NCBI GenBank assembly: GCA_028700795.1
Contig: JAQVRY010000044.1
Coordinates: 1-12,498, forward strand
DNA from: Tissierellia bacterium
GTDB taxonomy: Bacteria > Bacillota > Clostridia > Tissierellales > Sedimentibacteraceae
DNA length: 12,498 nucleotides
Direction of reading: 5' to 3'
The translations under genes and the position numbers were made by a program. Of the stretch, positions 6,919-12,498 are shown piece after piece (the stretch's first letter is position 1; each line of letters opens with the position of its first letter). The notes under the pieces are model-generated. The model was not told the origin of the DNA. It made no database searches and worked only from the letters and a program-made list of their open reading frames with translations.

Positions 6919-7381
6919 TCACTGCACTTATCTGTCGTTCTGACCCTACATTTTCTTTTATCATTGCTTCATTGCTGACTCGGTTAAGTATATTATATTT
7001 AATATTCCGTTATATTGGAAAATAGTTTCATACACTAATTATCTCTTTATCATTTGAAATGCTCAATGTCATCTATAAAATGCCCCAAAAAATGCACTTT
7101 TTCAGTCCCATTTTTGCCGTTTTTTTGCTCCAAAACCACTATATGCAGTGGTCAAGGTGCCTTATTTGCCCTTCAAACCACTATTTGTCATCAGAATTAT
7201 ACTCTCAACGTGGGTCGAGAGGACAGAATGAATGTTATTTGAGTGTGTCCGTTCTCGGGAACATATCCACCCCGTTTTTGGTGCTATCGATAGACGGGAA
7301 CATATGGATAGGTTATTTATTTACTATTTAATATCTAAACAAAAATACGCACTGCTTTCTTTGCTGCAGGTACAATTGTAG
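6919..7381. other. Gene-free debris, possibly an IS21-like end
   Basis: No intact gene is seen; the short plus-strand frames at 7054-7331 lack ribosome sites and protein-like composition. From about 7060 the base composition is richer in G+C than the flanks, with TGGT/ACCA-type short repeats. A directly repeated CGGGAACATAT occurs at 7256-7266 and 7295-7305, with the 10-bp palindrome CTATCGATAG (7284-7293) between. Multiple terminal repeats of this kind occur at the ends of IS21-family elements, but no istA or istB sequence is present. Confidence 0.4.
7256..7305. repeat. Direct repeat CGGGAACATAT (two copies, 39 bp apart)
   Basis: Identical 11-mers lie at 7256-7266 and 7295-7305 in a locally GC-richer patch. 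The upstream copy follows TGTCCGTTCT, which could be an element tip beginning TGT. An IS end is my best guess, with low certainty. Confidence 0.5.
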
Positions 7382-7789
7382 TCAAATATTTTTTAATGTT
7401 GTTACTTCTATCCATTTCTCGTCAATTTCTCGTATCATTTGACTATTTTCCTGTATTTCATTTAGACTCTTAAATGATGCAATTGCTCTGTCATTTTCCT
7501 TCCATATCAAAATATCATATTTCTTACTTAGTAATCTTTCCTCCAGTGGCTCCTTAACCTTCGCTCCACGATGAAATATAACTTGAAGTTGCTTTTGCGG
7601 GTTTATTCTTATTGTGATACGGTCTTCTCCATTTATGCTGTGGTTAGGACCATTCCATTTTATTCCCTCATTTAACTCATAATCTGTGCTCATAATTATT
7701 TTTCTTAAACATTCAATCTCATCTCTTAAGGAATGTTTTAAACTATCTAAAAATACTGTCACTTCACTATTCAATTTGCTTTGGCTCAT
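7382..7789 (-). CDS. DUF1801 (YdhG-like) domain protein
   Basis: A 135-residue cytoplasmic protein with the DUF1801 pattern: LRDEIECLRKIIM helix, then NEGIKWNGPNHSI, a beta region RITIRINPQKQLQVIFHRGA and the C-terminal AIASFKSLNEI helix. The fold is YdhG-like; no enzymatic activity is established for the family, though some members are annotated as iron-chaperone-like. I place the start at 7789: AGGAG lies seven bases upstream of that ATG, whereas an ATG five codons earlier overlaps the ribosome site. It stands alone and is transcribed from a promoter with an extended -10. Full family length is retained. Confidence 0.8.
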   Translation of the reverse strand: MSQSKLNSEVTVFLDSLKHSLRDEIECLRKIIMSTDYELNEGIKWNGPNHSINGEDRITIRINPQKQLQVIFHRGAKVKEPLEERLLSKKYDILIWKENDRAIASFKSLNEIQENSQMIREIDEKWIEVTTLKNI

Positions 7790-7840
7790 ATACTCACTCC
7801 TCATACAAAAAAAAAGTTCAATGTGCCAATAAAGATTTTC

Positions 7841-7849
7841 ATTATATCA
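7841..7849 (-). promoter_or_regulatory. Extended -10 promoter for the DUF1801 gene
   Basis: On the minus strand TGATATAAT (7849-7841) is a perfect extended -10 element about 52 bp before the start codon. No good -35 is present, which the TG extension can offset. Confidence 0.45.
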
Positions 7850-7883
7850 TAAAGTGAAAATGAATAATACATTCGAGCAAGTT

Positions 7884-8276
7884 TCAAAATGTTACAGAAA
7901 TTATATATGATGTTATCTTCTTTATCTTTGCAGTCCTACTAGCACCGGTAAATTTAAATACATGACAGAAATGAAGATATTCATTCGTTCCTATTACCTT
8001 GCCATGTGCAGAGGCTACATAACCATGAGTGATAATGTCATGTATTAATAATTCAGTGATTTTGTCTTTATATAGTTCATCTATTTTTTTAATAAACTCA
8101 TTTTTTCCTTCAATAACTTCATCACCAATAATATTCCAAGTTATATCATCAGCTATATTTTCCAATAGGGTAGTATAATCTTTCATTATTAAAGATACAT
8201 TAAAATCTCTTAGTATTATTTTTTTTGGTGCATTACCACAATCTTTAGGTACTGTGATTTTTATATCTGTAAACAT
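7884..8276 (-). CDS. NTF2/SnoaL-like protein
   Basis: This 130-residue protein has the layout of the NTF2-like superfamily: first helix KKIILRDFNVSLIMKDYTTLLENI, then DDITWNIIGDEVIEGKNEF, a helix, and the strands IHDIITHGYVASAHGKV and HFCHVFKFTGA, ending KIKKITSYIISV. It matches small clostridial SnoaL-like proteins often annotated as nuclear transport factor 2 family. The cone-shaped fold binds small hydrophobic ligands; no specific reaction can be assigned. The ATG at 8276 has only a weak, distant AAAGGATG site. A long hairpin lies 50-85 bp upstream. It is apparently monocistronic and of normal length. Confidence 0.8.
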   Translation of the reverse strand: MFTDIKITVPKDCGNAPKKIILRDFNVSLIMKDYTTLLENIADDITWNIIGDEVIEGKNEFIKKIDELYKDKITELLIHDIITHGYVASAHGKVIGTNEYLHFCHVFKFTGASRTAKIKKITSYIISVTF

Positions 8277-8326
8277 AGTTTCGCTTCATCCTTTCAATTT
8301 TTTCAGTATTTAACTCCTCGTATAAT

Positions 8327-8360
8327 ATGTTTAGAACTACTTTTTAAGTGTTCTAAACAT
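8327..8360. promoter_or_regulatory. Long hairpin or operator upstream of the NTF2-like gene
   Basis: ATGTTTAGAAC (8327-8337) and GTTCTAAACAT (8350-8360) are perfect inverted repeats. Inside, ACTT (8339-8342) pairs with AAGT (8346-8349), so the stem can reach 15 bp with a single bulge and a 3-nt loop. TATAAT-like sequence abuts it at 8321-8327. It could be an operator or an untranslated-leader stem. Neither side has a T run, so it is not a standard terminator. Confidence 0.55.
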
Positions 8361-8463
8361 TAATTTATTTTTAGCAAATGCAATAACTAATTGAACTAAT
8401 TTATGACTATCGATTCTGTTAATCTAACTAGTGTACTACTAAAATTGAACCTAAGGTCTTCAG

Positions 8464-8529
8464 GCGCATATTAGAATCGTAAGGAGGCGTAGCCGACTGG
8501 AGATTCTAATATGCGCGCCGGCTTCGCCG
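8464..8529. repeat. 15-bp inverted repeat plus adjacent CGGC-TTC-GCCG hairpin
   Basis: GCGCATATTAGAATC (8464-8478) and GATTCTAATATGCGC (8502-8516) are perfect inverted repeats. The 23-nt loop contains GGCGTAGCC, a further short stem. Directly after, CGGC (8519-8522) and GCCG (8526-8529) form a second hairpin. The G+C content is far above the surroundings. It looks like an interspersed palindromic element (REP/MITE-like) about 85 bp left of the IS110 tip. Confidence 0.65.
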
Positions 8530-8617
8530 ATCATGGTTCATAAATAACGTCCAATTTATTTTGCAATTGCGTAAATTTATTTTGTTTCATTTTCAATTTT
8601 TAATTGAGATATTCTAA

Positions 8618-8626
8618 TGCTATAAT
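8618..8626 (+). promoter_or_regulatory. Extended -10 at the left end of the IS110 element
   Basis: TGCTATAAT (8618-8626) is a perfect extended -10 at the left tip. In the IS110 circle a -35 from the right end should join it, and TTGACA is present at 10258-10263. With the ends proposed here the spacer would be 20 bp, longer than ideal. The direction suits transcription of the bridge RNA and the transposase. Confidence 0.5.
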
Positions 8627-8631
8627 GTTGT

Positions 8632-8850
8632 AAAGAACATTAGCGAAGGATAATTCTTTCTCTCCTTGCAAAGCCATTTGGTTATTGCTTAAAAAGCATG
8701 CTTCCTGACTTAGTCGCCATATTCTGCTTACTCAGATGCTGCATCTCTTTAATTAGACCAACAGCAAGGTTAGTTTTTAAAGATGAATGCTAATAATGCG
8801 AGGTTTCAGTCAGCTTCTAAGATTAGGATATCTCTTTTACTAATTGTTCT
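8632..8850 (+). ncRNA. Candidate IS110 bridge RNA
   Basis: In the IS110 family the non-coding end next to the transposase encodes a bridge RNA that pairs with both target and donor DNA through two loops. Here the left non-coding region gives two consecutive closed stem-loops. The first (8664-8769) is closed by CCTTGC/GCAAGG and TTGGT/ACCAA (8678-8682 with 8757-8761). The second (8771-8845) is closed by TTAGT/ACTAA, AAAGA/TCTTT and CTAAT/ATTAG (8790-8794 with 8822-8826). The first loop contains ATATTCT, identical to the left flank plus CT core; the second contains GAATGCTAAT, close to the proposed right-left junction. Also ATTAGGATATCTC (8822-8834) is complementary, with one G-T wobble, to 13 bases at 8606-8618. 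The RNA start and end are approximate. Pairings were done by eye. Confidence 0.6.
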
Positions 8851-8878
8851 TCAATGTCCTATGAAAGGTGGTGATTTC

Positions 8879-10156
8879 ATGAAAAACAATTTTCTATCGA
8901 CTTTATTTGTTGGTATTGATGTTAGTTCTAAAACTAACGTTTTGTGTGCTCTTGACTTCCAAGGCAATAAGCTTCTTAATCTGAAAGCTCTGAATAATCA
9001 CCCCGGTGCTGAATCTATTTTAGAAAGCATCTTGGATTGTTTAAATTCTAATAGTTTAAATTTTGTTGTTATTGCCTTGGAATCAACTTCTTTTTACAGT
9101 ACTCATATTGCTAATTTCTTGTCTTCTAATGAAGTACTTTTAGCCTATTCACCTATGGTTTATTGTCTTAATCCAAAAACCATTGCTAATTACAGAAAGT
9201 CTTTTGTTGATATGGATAAAACTGATCCTCTTGATGCTTATATTATCGCCGACTTTGCCAGATGTGGAAGAATCAAATCTCAACCATGGCGTGGAGCTCA
9301 GTTTCTTGCCTTGCAAAGACTTACCAGGCATAGACTTCATCTAGTTGAAGCAATTGCTAAAGAAAAAACATATATGGTATCTAATGTTTATCTCAAATTT
9401 AGCCAGTTAACTGTTTTAGAAAAAGCGGACAGGCCATTTTCTAATACATATGGTGCAACTTCTGAAGCTGTTTTAACTGAATTTCTATCATTAGAAGATA
9501 TTGCTTATTCTTCTATTGAAGATTTAGTTGCTTTCATAAAAGATAAAGGTAAAAATCGGTTCAGCAACCCAGTTGGAACAGCTGAGCTTTTACAAAAGGC
9601 TGCAAGGGATTCATATCGTTTAGATAAAGTCCTTTATGAACCTATAAATATTGCAATTGCCTCTTCATTTAATGTTATCAAAGCTTTACAAATTGAAATT
9701 AAAGAGATTGATAAAGCAATTGAAAAGAACATTAAAGGCATAAATACTACTGAATATCAGTCATTGATTTCTATTCCAGGCATTGGTCCTGTATTTGCCA
9801 GTGGAATTTTAGCTGAAATTGGTTCTATTACTTCCTTTTCTTCCAATGATGCATTAGCTAAATATGCCGGCTTAACCTGGAGAATCAAGGAGTCTGGCGA
9901 TTATTCTGCTTCTGAAACTAATATGACTAAAACAGGTAACAAGTATCTTAGGTATTATTTAATTGAGGCTGCTAATAGTGTGAAAAACAATATACCTGAG
10001 TTTAATGTTTATTACCGCAAGAAATTTAATGAAGTACCCAAGCATCAACATAAACGAGCACTCGCATTAACATCTCGTAAATTAGTACGCCTGATTTTTG
10101 GATTGCTGACCAAGAATCAAATCTACTCCAGCAGTAAAGTTGGAGAGATACAATAA
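8879..10156 (+). CDS. IS110-family transposase (recombinase)
   Basis: The 425-residue protein has the IS110 layout. The N-terminal RuvC-like DEDD domain has FVGIDVS (D14), ALEST (E68) and DKTDPLDA (D116, D119). A helical spacer follows, then a C-terminal Transposase_20 domain with SIPGIGPVFASGILAEIG at about 298-315, AGLTW, and ESG with candidate nucleophile S339, ending TKTGNKYLRYYL. With bridge RNA it would cut and join donor and target DNA. I start it at ATG 8879, five bases after AGGTGGTG; an ATG 32 codons earlier would place unlike residues before the family's usual N-terminus and would run through the RNA region. No frameshift or missing motif is seen, so it is probably active. Length is normal. 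Confidence 0.93.
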   Translation: MKNNFLSTLFVGIDVSSKTNVLCALDFQGNKLLNLKALNNHPGAESILESILDCLNSNSLNFVVIALESTSFYSTHIANFLSSNEVLLAYSPMVYCLNPKTIANYRKSFVDMDKTDPLDAYIIADFARCGRIKSQPWRGAQFLALQRLTRHRLHLVEAIAKEKTYMVSNVYLKFSQLTVLEKADRPFSNTYGATSEAVLTEFLSLEDIAYSSIEDLVAFIKDKGKNRFSNPVGTAELLQKAARDSYRLDKVLYEPINIAIASSFNVIKALQIEIKEIDKAIEKNIKGINTTEYQSLISIPGIGPVFASGILAEIGSITSFSSNDALAKYAGLTWRIKESGDYSASETNMTKTGNKYLRYYLIEAANSVKNNIPEFNVYYRKKFNEVPKHQHKRALALTSRKLVRLIFGLLTKNQIYSSSKVGEIQ

Positions 10157-10372
10157 AATATTTTTCTCTCTATCCTGTTTTTTTCTTTGAAATTAAGAGG
10201 TTCTATTAAAGTTACCCTTTTTTAATCATTTCTTTTGTTTTTATTTGTTTTTTTATCTTGACATATTACCAGATTGCTTCACAACCAGTGTTACGGATTC
10301 AATATGCGATGTTTGTAGGAACATTTATAAAAAATTGGTAAAATCGTAAGGATTTATACCCTAGGCTAACAC

Positions 10373-11053
10373 CTATTTTTTCTCATATATTAAGCAATTA
10401 AATCTATTTAAACATTCCTCTTTAAGAACTTTGCAGGAGCCACTATAATCATAATAGGAACATGAGTTTTGAACTTCAGAAGCTTTTTCTAATGAAAGTT
10501 CTTCTAATTGTAATGAGACTTTAAATATTTCCTCATTAATCAGCTGATCTATATCAGCCTTATTTATATTTTCCCATATCCTTTTTGCAGCTTTTTTTAT
10601 TTTATTGTTTGTTACTTCAAATTGATAATTATATCTTTTATTAATTTCTTCTGTTAGCTTTTCCTTAATTTTATTTAATTTTTTAGATCTTTCAGAACTT
10701 TCTCTTTCTTTTGCTGTCTGTCTATTATTTTTATCGATTTGTATTTGTAGTTCTTTTAATCGTTGCCCTTCAGAATATGATGGTTTTTTTATTTCTCCAT
10801 TTAACTCATTTTTGCTAACCCTAACATAATCATTGCAATATATGCTCTTGCTACATATAGAGCGCTTTATGTTTAAACATATACTATTATCTGGTGTCTT
10901 CTGATACTTACATCTATTTTCTACAAACATATGAATCTTTGTACTGGATTCATACTCACTAATTTTATTTACTTTTTTTTCATTTCCTATATCTCTTATA
11001 TATTTATCAAGATGCATACCTGTACCATTATATTTGTGTGGTGAATTAGACAT
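10373..11053 (-). CDS. Unrecognised protein with two four-cysteine clusters around a helical core
   Basis: I do not recognise this 226-residue protein. It has no signal peptide or membrane segment. Cysteines occur only in two groups: C48, C59, C67, C73 and C198, C207, C214, C220. The spacings, C-x10-C-x7-C-x5-C and C-x8-C-x6-C-x5-C, are alike, which suggests a repeated small metal-binding or disulfide unit. Between them, residues 92-195 are charged and helical (Lys/Glu-rich, KKLNKIKEKLTEEINKRY), likely coiled coil. The start follows AAGGGGG by about five bases. It stands alone beside the IS110 element; a cargo or accessory origin is possible. A zinc-binding role is only inference. Confidence 0.6.
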   Translation of the reverse strand: MSNSPHKYNGTGMHLDKYIRDIGNEKKVNKISEYESSTKIHMFVENRCKYQKTPDNSICLNIKRSICSKSIYCNDYVRVSKNELNGEIKKPSYSEGQRLKELQIQIDKNNRQTAKERESSERSKKLNKIKEKLTEEINKRYNYQFEVTNNKIKKAAKRIWENINKADIDQLINEEIFKVSLQLEELSLEKASEVQNSCSYYDYSGSCKVLKEECLNRFNCLIYEKK

Positions 11054-11177
11054 ATAACCCCCTTATAATATATAAATTTAATTGTTAAGGTTTCCAACTA
11101 CTAATTTATGGTTATTAAAATTGCAATTCCTAATCCTTAACTATTTATACTAATTAAGAAACTTCTTTATTAGTTTT

Positions 11178-11506
11178 GCCAAATTGTTTACCCCTCTAAT
11201 AGTACATTTTTATCATATATTTTTTAAATTCGCCAACTATTTATTATTTTAAAAACCCACAAGCCCGCAATTATGAAGTATTTCTTAGTTTGCTTTCAAG
11301 TGTCTCAACGGTAACTGTTAATCCTAAATTTATTAATTACTTGTATTATTAAATTTCATATTATTTACATTATACCATAATTTTCTAATAAATTACATTA
11401 ATATTTATCTCAAATTATTAAGCTAACAATGAGTAATCATAGAAGTGTTAATCTTATATACAATTACGCGAAATACCTTAATTACGCCAAATTATTTACC
11501 CCCCTA
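11178..11506. repeat. 21-bp direct repeat pair spaced 308 bp
   Basis: GCCAAATTRTTTACCCCYCT plus A occurs at 11178-11198 and 11486-11506 with 19 of 21 identical. A degraded copy, GCCAACTATTTATT, may start at 11232. C runs are rare in this AT-rich stretch, which makes chance less likely. Possible meanings are scars of a lost insertion, attachment-site-like duplication or paired regulator sites. Confidence 0.55.
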
Positions 11507-11509
11507 TGC

Positions 11510-11540
11510 AAAAATCCCCTCAAATTCTTCATCTGAGGGA
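11510..11540 (-). terminator. Rho-independent terminator of the AraC-type gene
   Basis: On the minus strand CCCTCA (11539-11534) pairs with TGAGGG (11522-11517), followed by GATTTTTG. It lies about 50 bp after the stop codon. Confidence 0.75.
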
Positions 11541-11589
11541 ATATAAAACACAGCAATATTTAATTATTAAACCGTGAAACCCTTTGATT

Positions 11590-12498
11590 TCAACCTATTC
11601 CTTCACTCAAATTTTTATCCCGCAGTGCTTCCTTAAGCTTGTTAACCTTCAACTCTTGATAATAGCTAAAGGGAGTCATGCCTGTATGCTTCTTAAATAT
11701 GCGGGTAAGTTGAGAAGGGCTTAGGTGAACAACTTCTGCGGTTTTTTCGACATCGAATTTCTCTAGCCAGTGATTTTCGAGATATTCCTTTGCTTTTATG
11801 ACATCTGAATTACCTTGGTAGATTCTGCTTGTCAAAAAAACACTTATAATATGCATTATTTTTCCATCTTCACTGAAAACCGGGAAATTCAATATATCAG
11901 TATAGATTGACTCGATATCGTAGAAGTCGCTTCTTTTTTTGTACCATTTCCAAAAGCTCTCCAGTGGCACCCTGATATCCGAGATCAAGACAACTTCGCC
12001 CCGGAAGGTTCTGAGAATATCATCTTTGAGTCCAAATTGCTCGTTGACGAGAGGATCTGTAAGCAGGTTGTATTTTCCAATTATCTGTCTAGTGTCTAAA
12101 ACATTCCACATCTTAAGCACAGCCTCATTAACGAAAATAATATCACCGTTTGATTTAAATATCTGGATTGGGATGGGCAAAAGCTCCATTACCTGAAAAA
12201 GTAGTATTTCCTCTATCTCTTGGGTTAGCCTTACAGAATATTCTGGAAAATGCGAGATACTTGTATCCTGCTGCCCTGCATTAGGGTGGTCTGTTACTTC
12301 CTTCCTGTATTGGGAAGGGGGCATCCCGAACTTTTTTCTAAAGCTCTCCGCAATACCGCCGCAGTAGTCAACTCCGCAGGAAGCAAATGCCTCACTAATG
12401 CTGAGATTCGTGTCAAGGACAGCCTCCTTGATTTTATGAAGTTTTACATCTTGATAATAACTGTATAGGGTCCTGCCAATGTATCTTTTGAACAGACG
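11590..12498 (-). CDS. AraC-family regulator with HTH-PAS-HTH layout (5' end outside window, C-terminal HTH cut short)
   Basis: The frame is open from the right edge, so the gene starts outside; 302 codons are visible. Residues 1-70 are most of an AraC-type HTH domain, with RLFKRYIGRTLYSYYQD, then NLSISEAFASCGVDY and FRKKFGMPPSQYRKE, the classic last AraC helix. Residues 98-223 look like a PAS domain (ELLPIPIQIFKSNGDIIFVNEAVLKMW). Residues 230-302 are a second AraC HTH: LSPSQLTRIFKKHTGMTPFSYYQELKVNKLKEAL. It stops at NLSEGIG where the first copy continues into its second HTH, so about 40 residues are missing. The two HTH regions are clearly duplicates. The protein would be a cytoplasmic transcription regulator sensing a small molecule through PAS; with one full and one half DNA-binding domain its activity is uncertain. 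An ATG at 12324 lies within the first HTH and is not the true start. Confidence 0.75.
   Translation of the reverse strand, partial: RLFKRYIGRTLYSYYQDVKLHKIKEAVLDTNLSISEAFASCGVDYCGGIAESFRKKFGMPPSQYRKEVTDHPNAGQQDTSISHFPEYSVRLTQEIEEILLFQVMELLPIPIQIFKSNGDIIFVNEAVLKMWNVLDTRQIIGKYNLLTDPLVNEQFGLKDDILRTFRGEVVLISDIRVPLESFWKWYKKRSDFYDIESIYTDILNFPVFSEDGKIMHIISVFLTSRIYQGNSDVIKAKEYLENHWLEKFDVEKTAEVVHLSPSQLTRIFKKHTGMTPFSYYQELKVNKLKEALRDKNLSEGIG

Larger units (their letters stand above)
8277..8613. other. Intergenic region with two large hairpins
   Basis: About 340 bp without a gene lie between the NTF2-like gene and the IS110 element. The region contains an 11-bp inverted repeat (8327-8360), a 15-bp GC-tipped inverted repeat with an adjacent small hairpin (8464-8530), and a short AT inverted repeat, TCAATT-TTT-AATTGA (8593-8607), next to the proposed element tip. 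Otherwise it is plain AT-rich sequence. Confidence 0.7.
8614..10278 (+). mobile_element. IS110-family insertion sequence, apparently intact
   Basis: The element contains one full transposase gene and a long upstream non-coding region, as in the IS110 group (not IS1111, whose long non-coding part is downstream). IS110 elements have no terminal inverted repeats, so ends are inferred. I propose a CT core at 8614-8615 and 10277-10278, giving about 1.66 kb. Support: ATATTCT at 8609-8615 (flank plus core) recurs in the predicted target loop at 8719-8725, and the circle junction these ends would create, GATTG-CT-AAT, matches GAATGCTAAT in the predicted donor loop (8785-8794) at 9 of 10 positions. 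No match to the right flank was found for a right target guide, so the right boundary is the weaker one. TTGACA lies 14 bp inside it. Confidence 0.6.
11054..11589. other. Gene-free AT-rich stretch with a direct repeat
   Basis: About 535 bp hold no open frame of note on either strand. The contents I can support are two near-identical 21-bp sequences (11178-11198 and 11486-11506) and the terminator of the AraC-type gene (11510-11540). No promoter for the cysteine-cluster gene stands out. Confidence 0.7.

Noticed and set aside
7054..7331. Plus-strand open frames of 62 and 90 codons
   Set aside because: They overlap each other, lack ribosome sites and have odd composition; the DNA fits IS-like non-coding debris better.
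8593..8607. TCAATT-TTT-AATTGA as a terminal inverted repeat of the IS110
   Set aside because: IS110-group elements lack terminal inverted repeats and no matching copy occurs at the right end; a short AT hairpin is likely chance.
8783..8878. Upstream 32-codon extension of the IS110 transposase
   Set aside because: It lies in the predicted bridge RNA, has no good ribosome site, and the ATG at 8879 has one and matches the family N-terminus.
8475..10352. Shared 11-mer AATCGTAAGGA at 8475-8485 and 10342-10352 as a target duplication around the IS110
   Set aside because: The copies lie well outside the likely ends, an 11-mer match is expected by chance in a window of this size, and IS110 elements do not make long duplications.
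1..12498. CRISPR array, tRNA or rRNA genes
   Set aside because: No regularly spaced repeats, no cloverleaf-like sequence and no rRNA motifs were seen on either strand.

Overview
The window is AT-rich and reads as a chromosomal segment of a low-GC, spore-forming Firmicute, most likely in class Clostridia (a Clostridium or Ruminiclostridium type). This rests on codon use rich in A/T, strong GGAGG ribosome sites, rho-independent terminators, a Spo0A-type box, and families typical of clostridia. I cannot name a species from the sequence alone.

Left flank (1-1190) is a gene graveyard. It holds an N-terminally cut IS30-family transposase, a tiny broken gene, and a frameshifted zinc-ribbon gene. 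The last two converge on one bidirectional terminator. Beyond them lie a 32-bp perfect palindrome and a 21-codon relic that resembles the end of an ABC-transporter ATPase.

The best preserved module is 1191-5778. A 7TM-DISM/LytS-like histidine kinase and a LytTR response regulator form an operon on the minus strand. Divergently, a bactofilin and a membrane-anchored NodB polysaccharide deacetylase form an operon on the plus strand. The ~200-bp region between them carries a near-consensus SigA promoter for the kinase, a perfect Spo0A box core, and a 30-bp-spaced direct repeat upstream of the bactofilin. A reasonable inference is a sensory system controlling cell-shape or peptidoglycan-modifying genes, perhaps tied to sporulation. 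The bactofilin has an internally duplicated N-terminus, and the second copy has its own ribosome site and ATG.

From 5900 to 8280 the minus strand carries small accessory genes and more decay: a flavodoxin missing its C-terminus abutting a DUF6544 gene missing its N-terminus (an apparent deletion joint), a probable MarR-family tail, IS-like debris, then intact DUF1801 and NTF2/SnoaL-like genes.

An apparently intact IS110-family element lies at about 8614-10278. Its transposase keeps the DEDD residues and a candidate catalytic serine. Its roughly 250-bp upstream non-coding region folds on paper into two stem-loops that look like the target- and donor-binding loops of a bridge RNA, with short matches to both proposed ends around a CT core. 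This is the most interesting feature of the window, although bridge RNAs as a class are already known.

The right end holds an unrecognised protein with two similar four-cysteine clusters flanking a charged helical middle, a gene-free stretch with a 21-bp near-perfect direct repeat, and an AraC-PAS-AraC regulator that runs off the right edge and lacks the end of its last HTH domain. I found no convincing wholly new multi-gene system.
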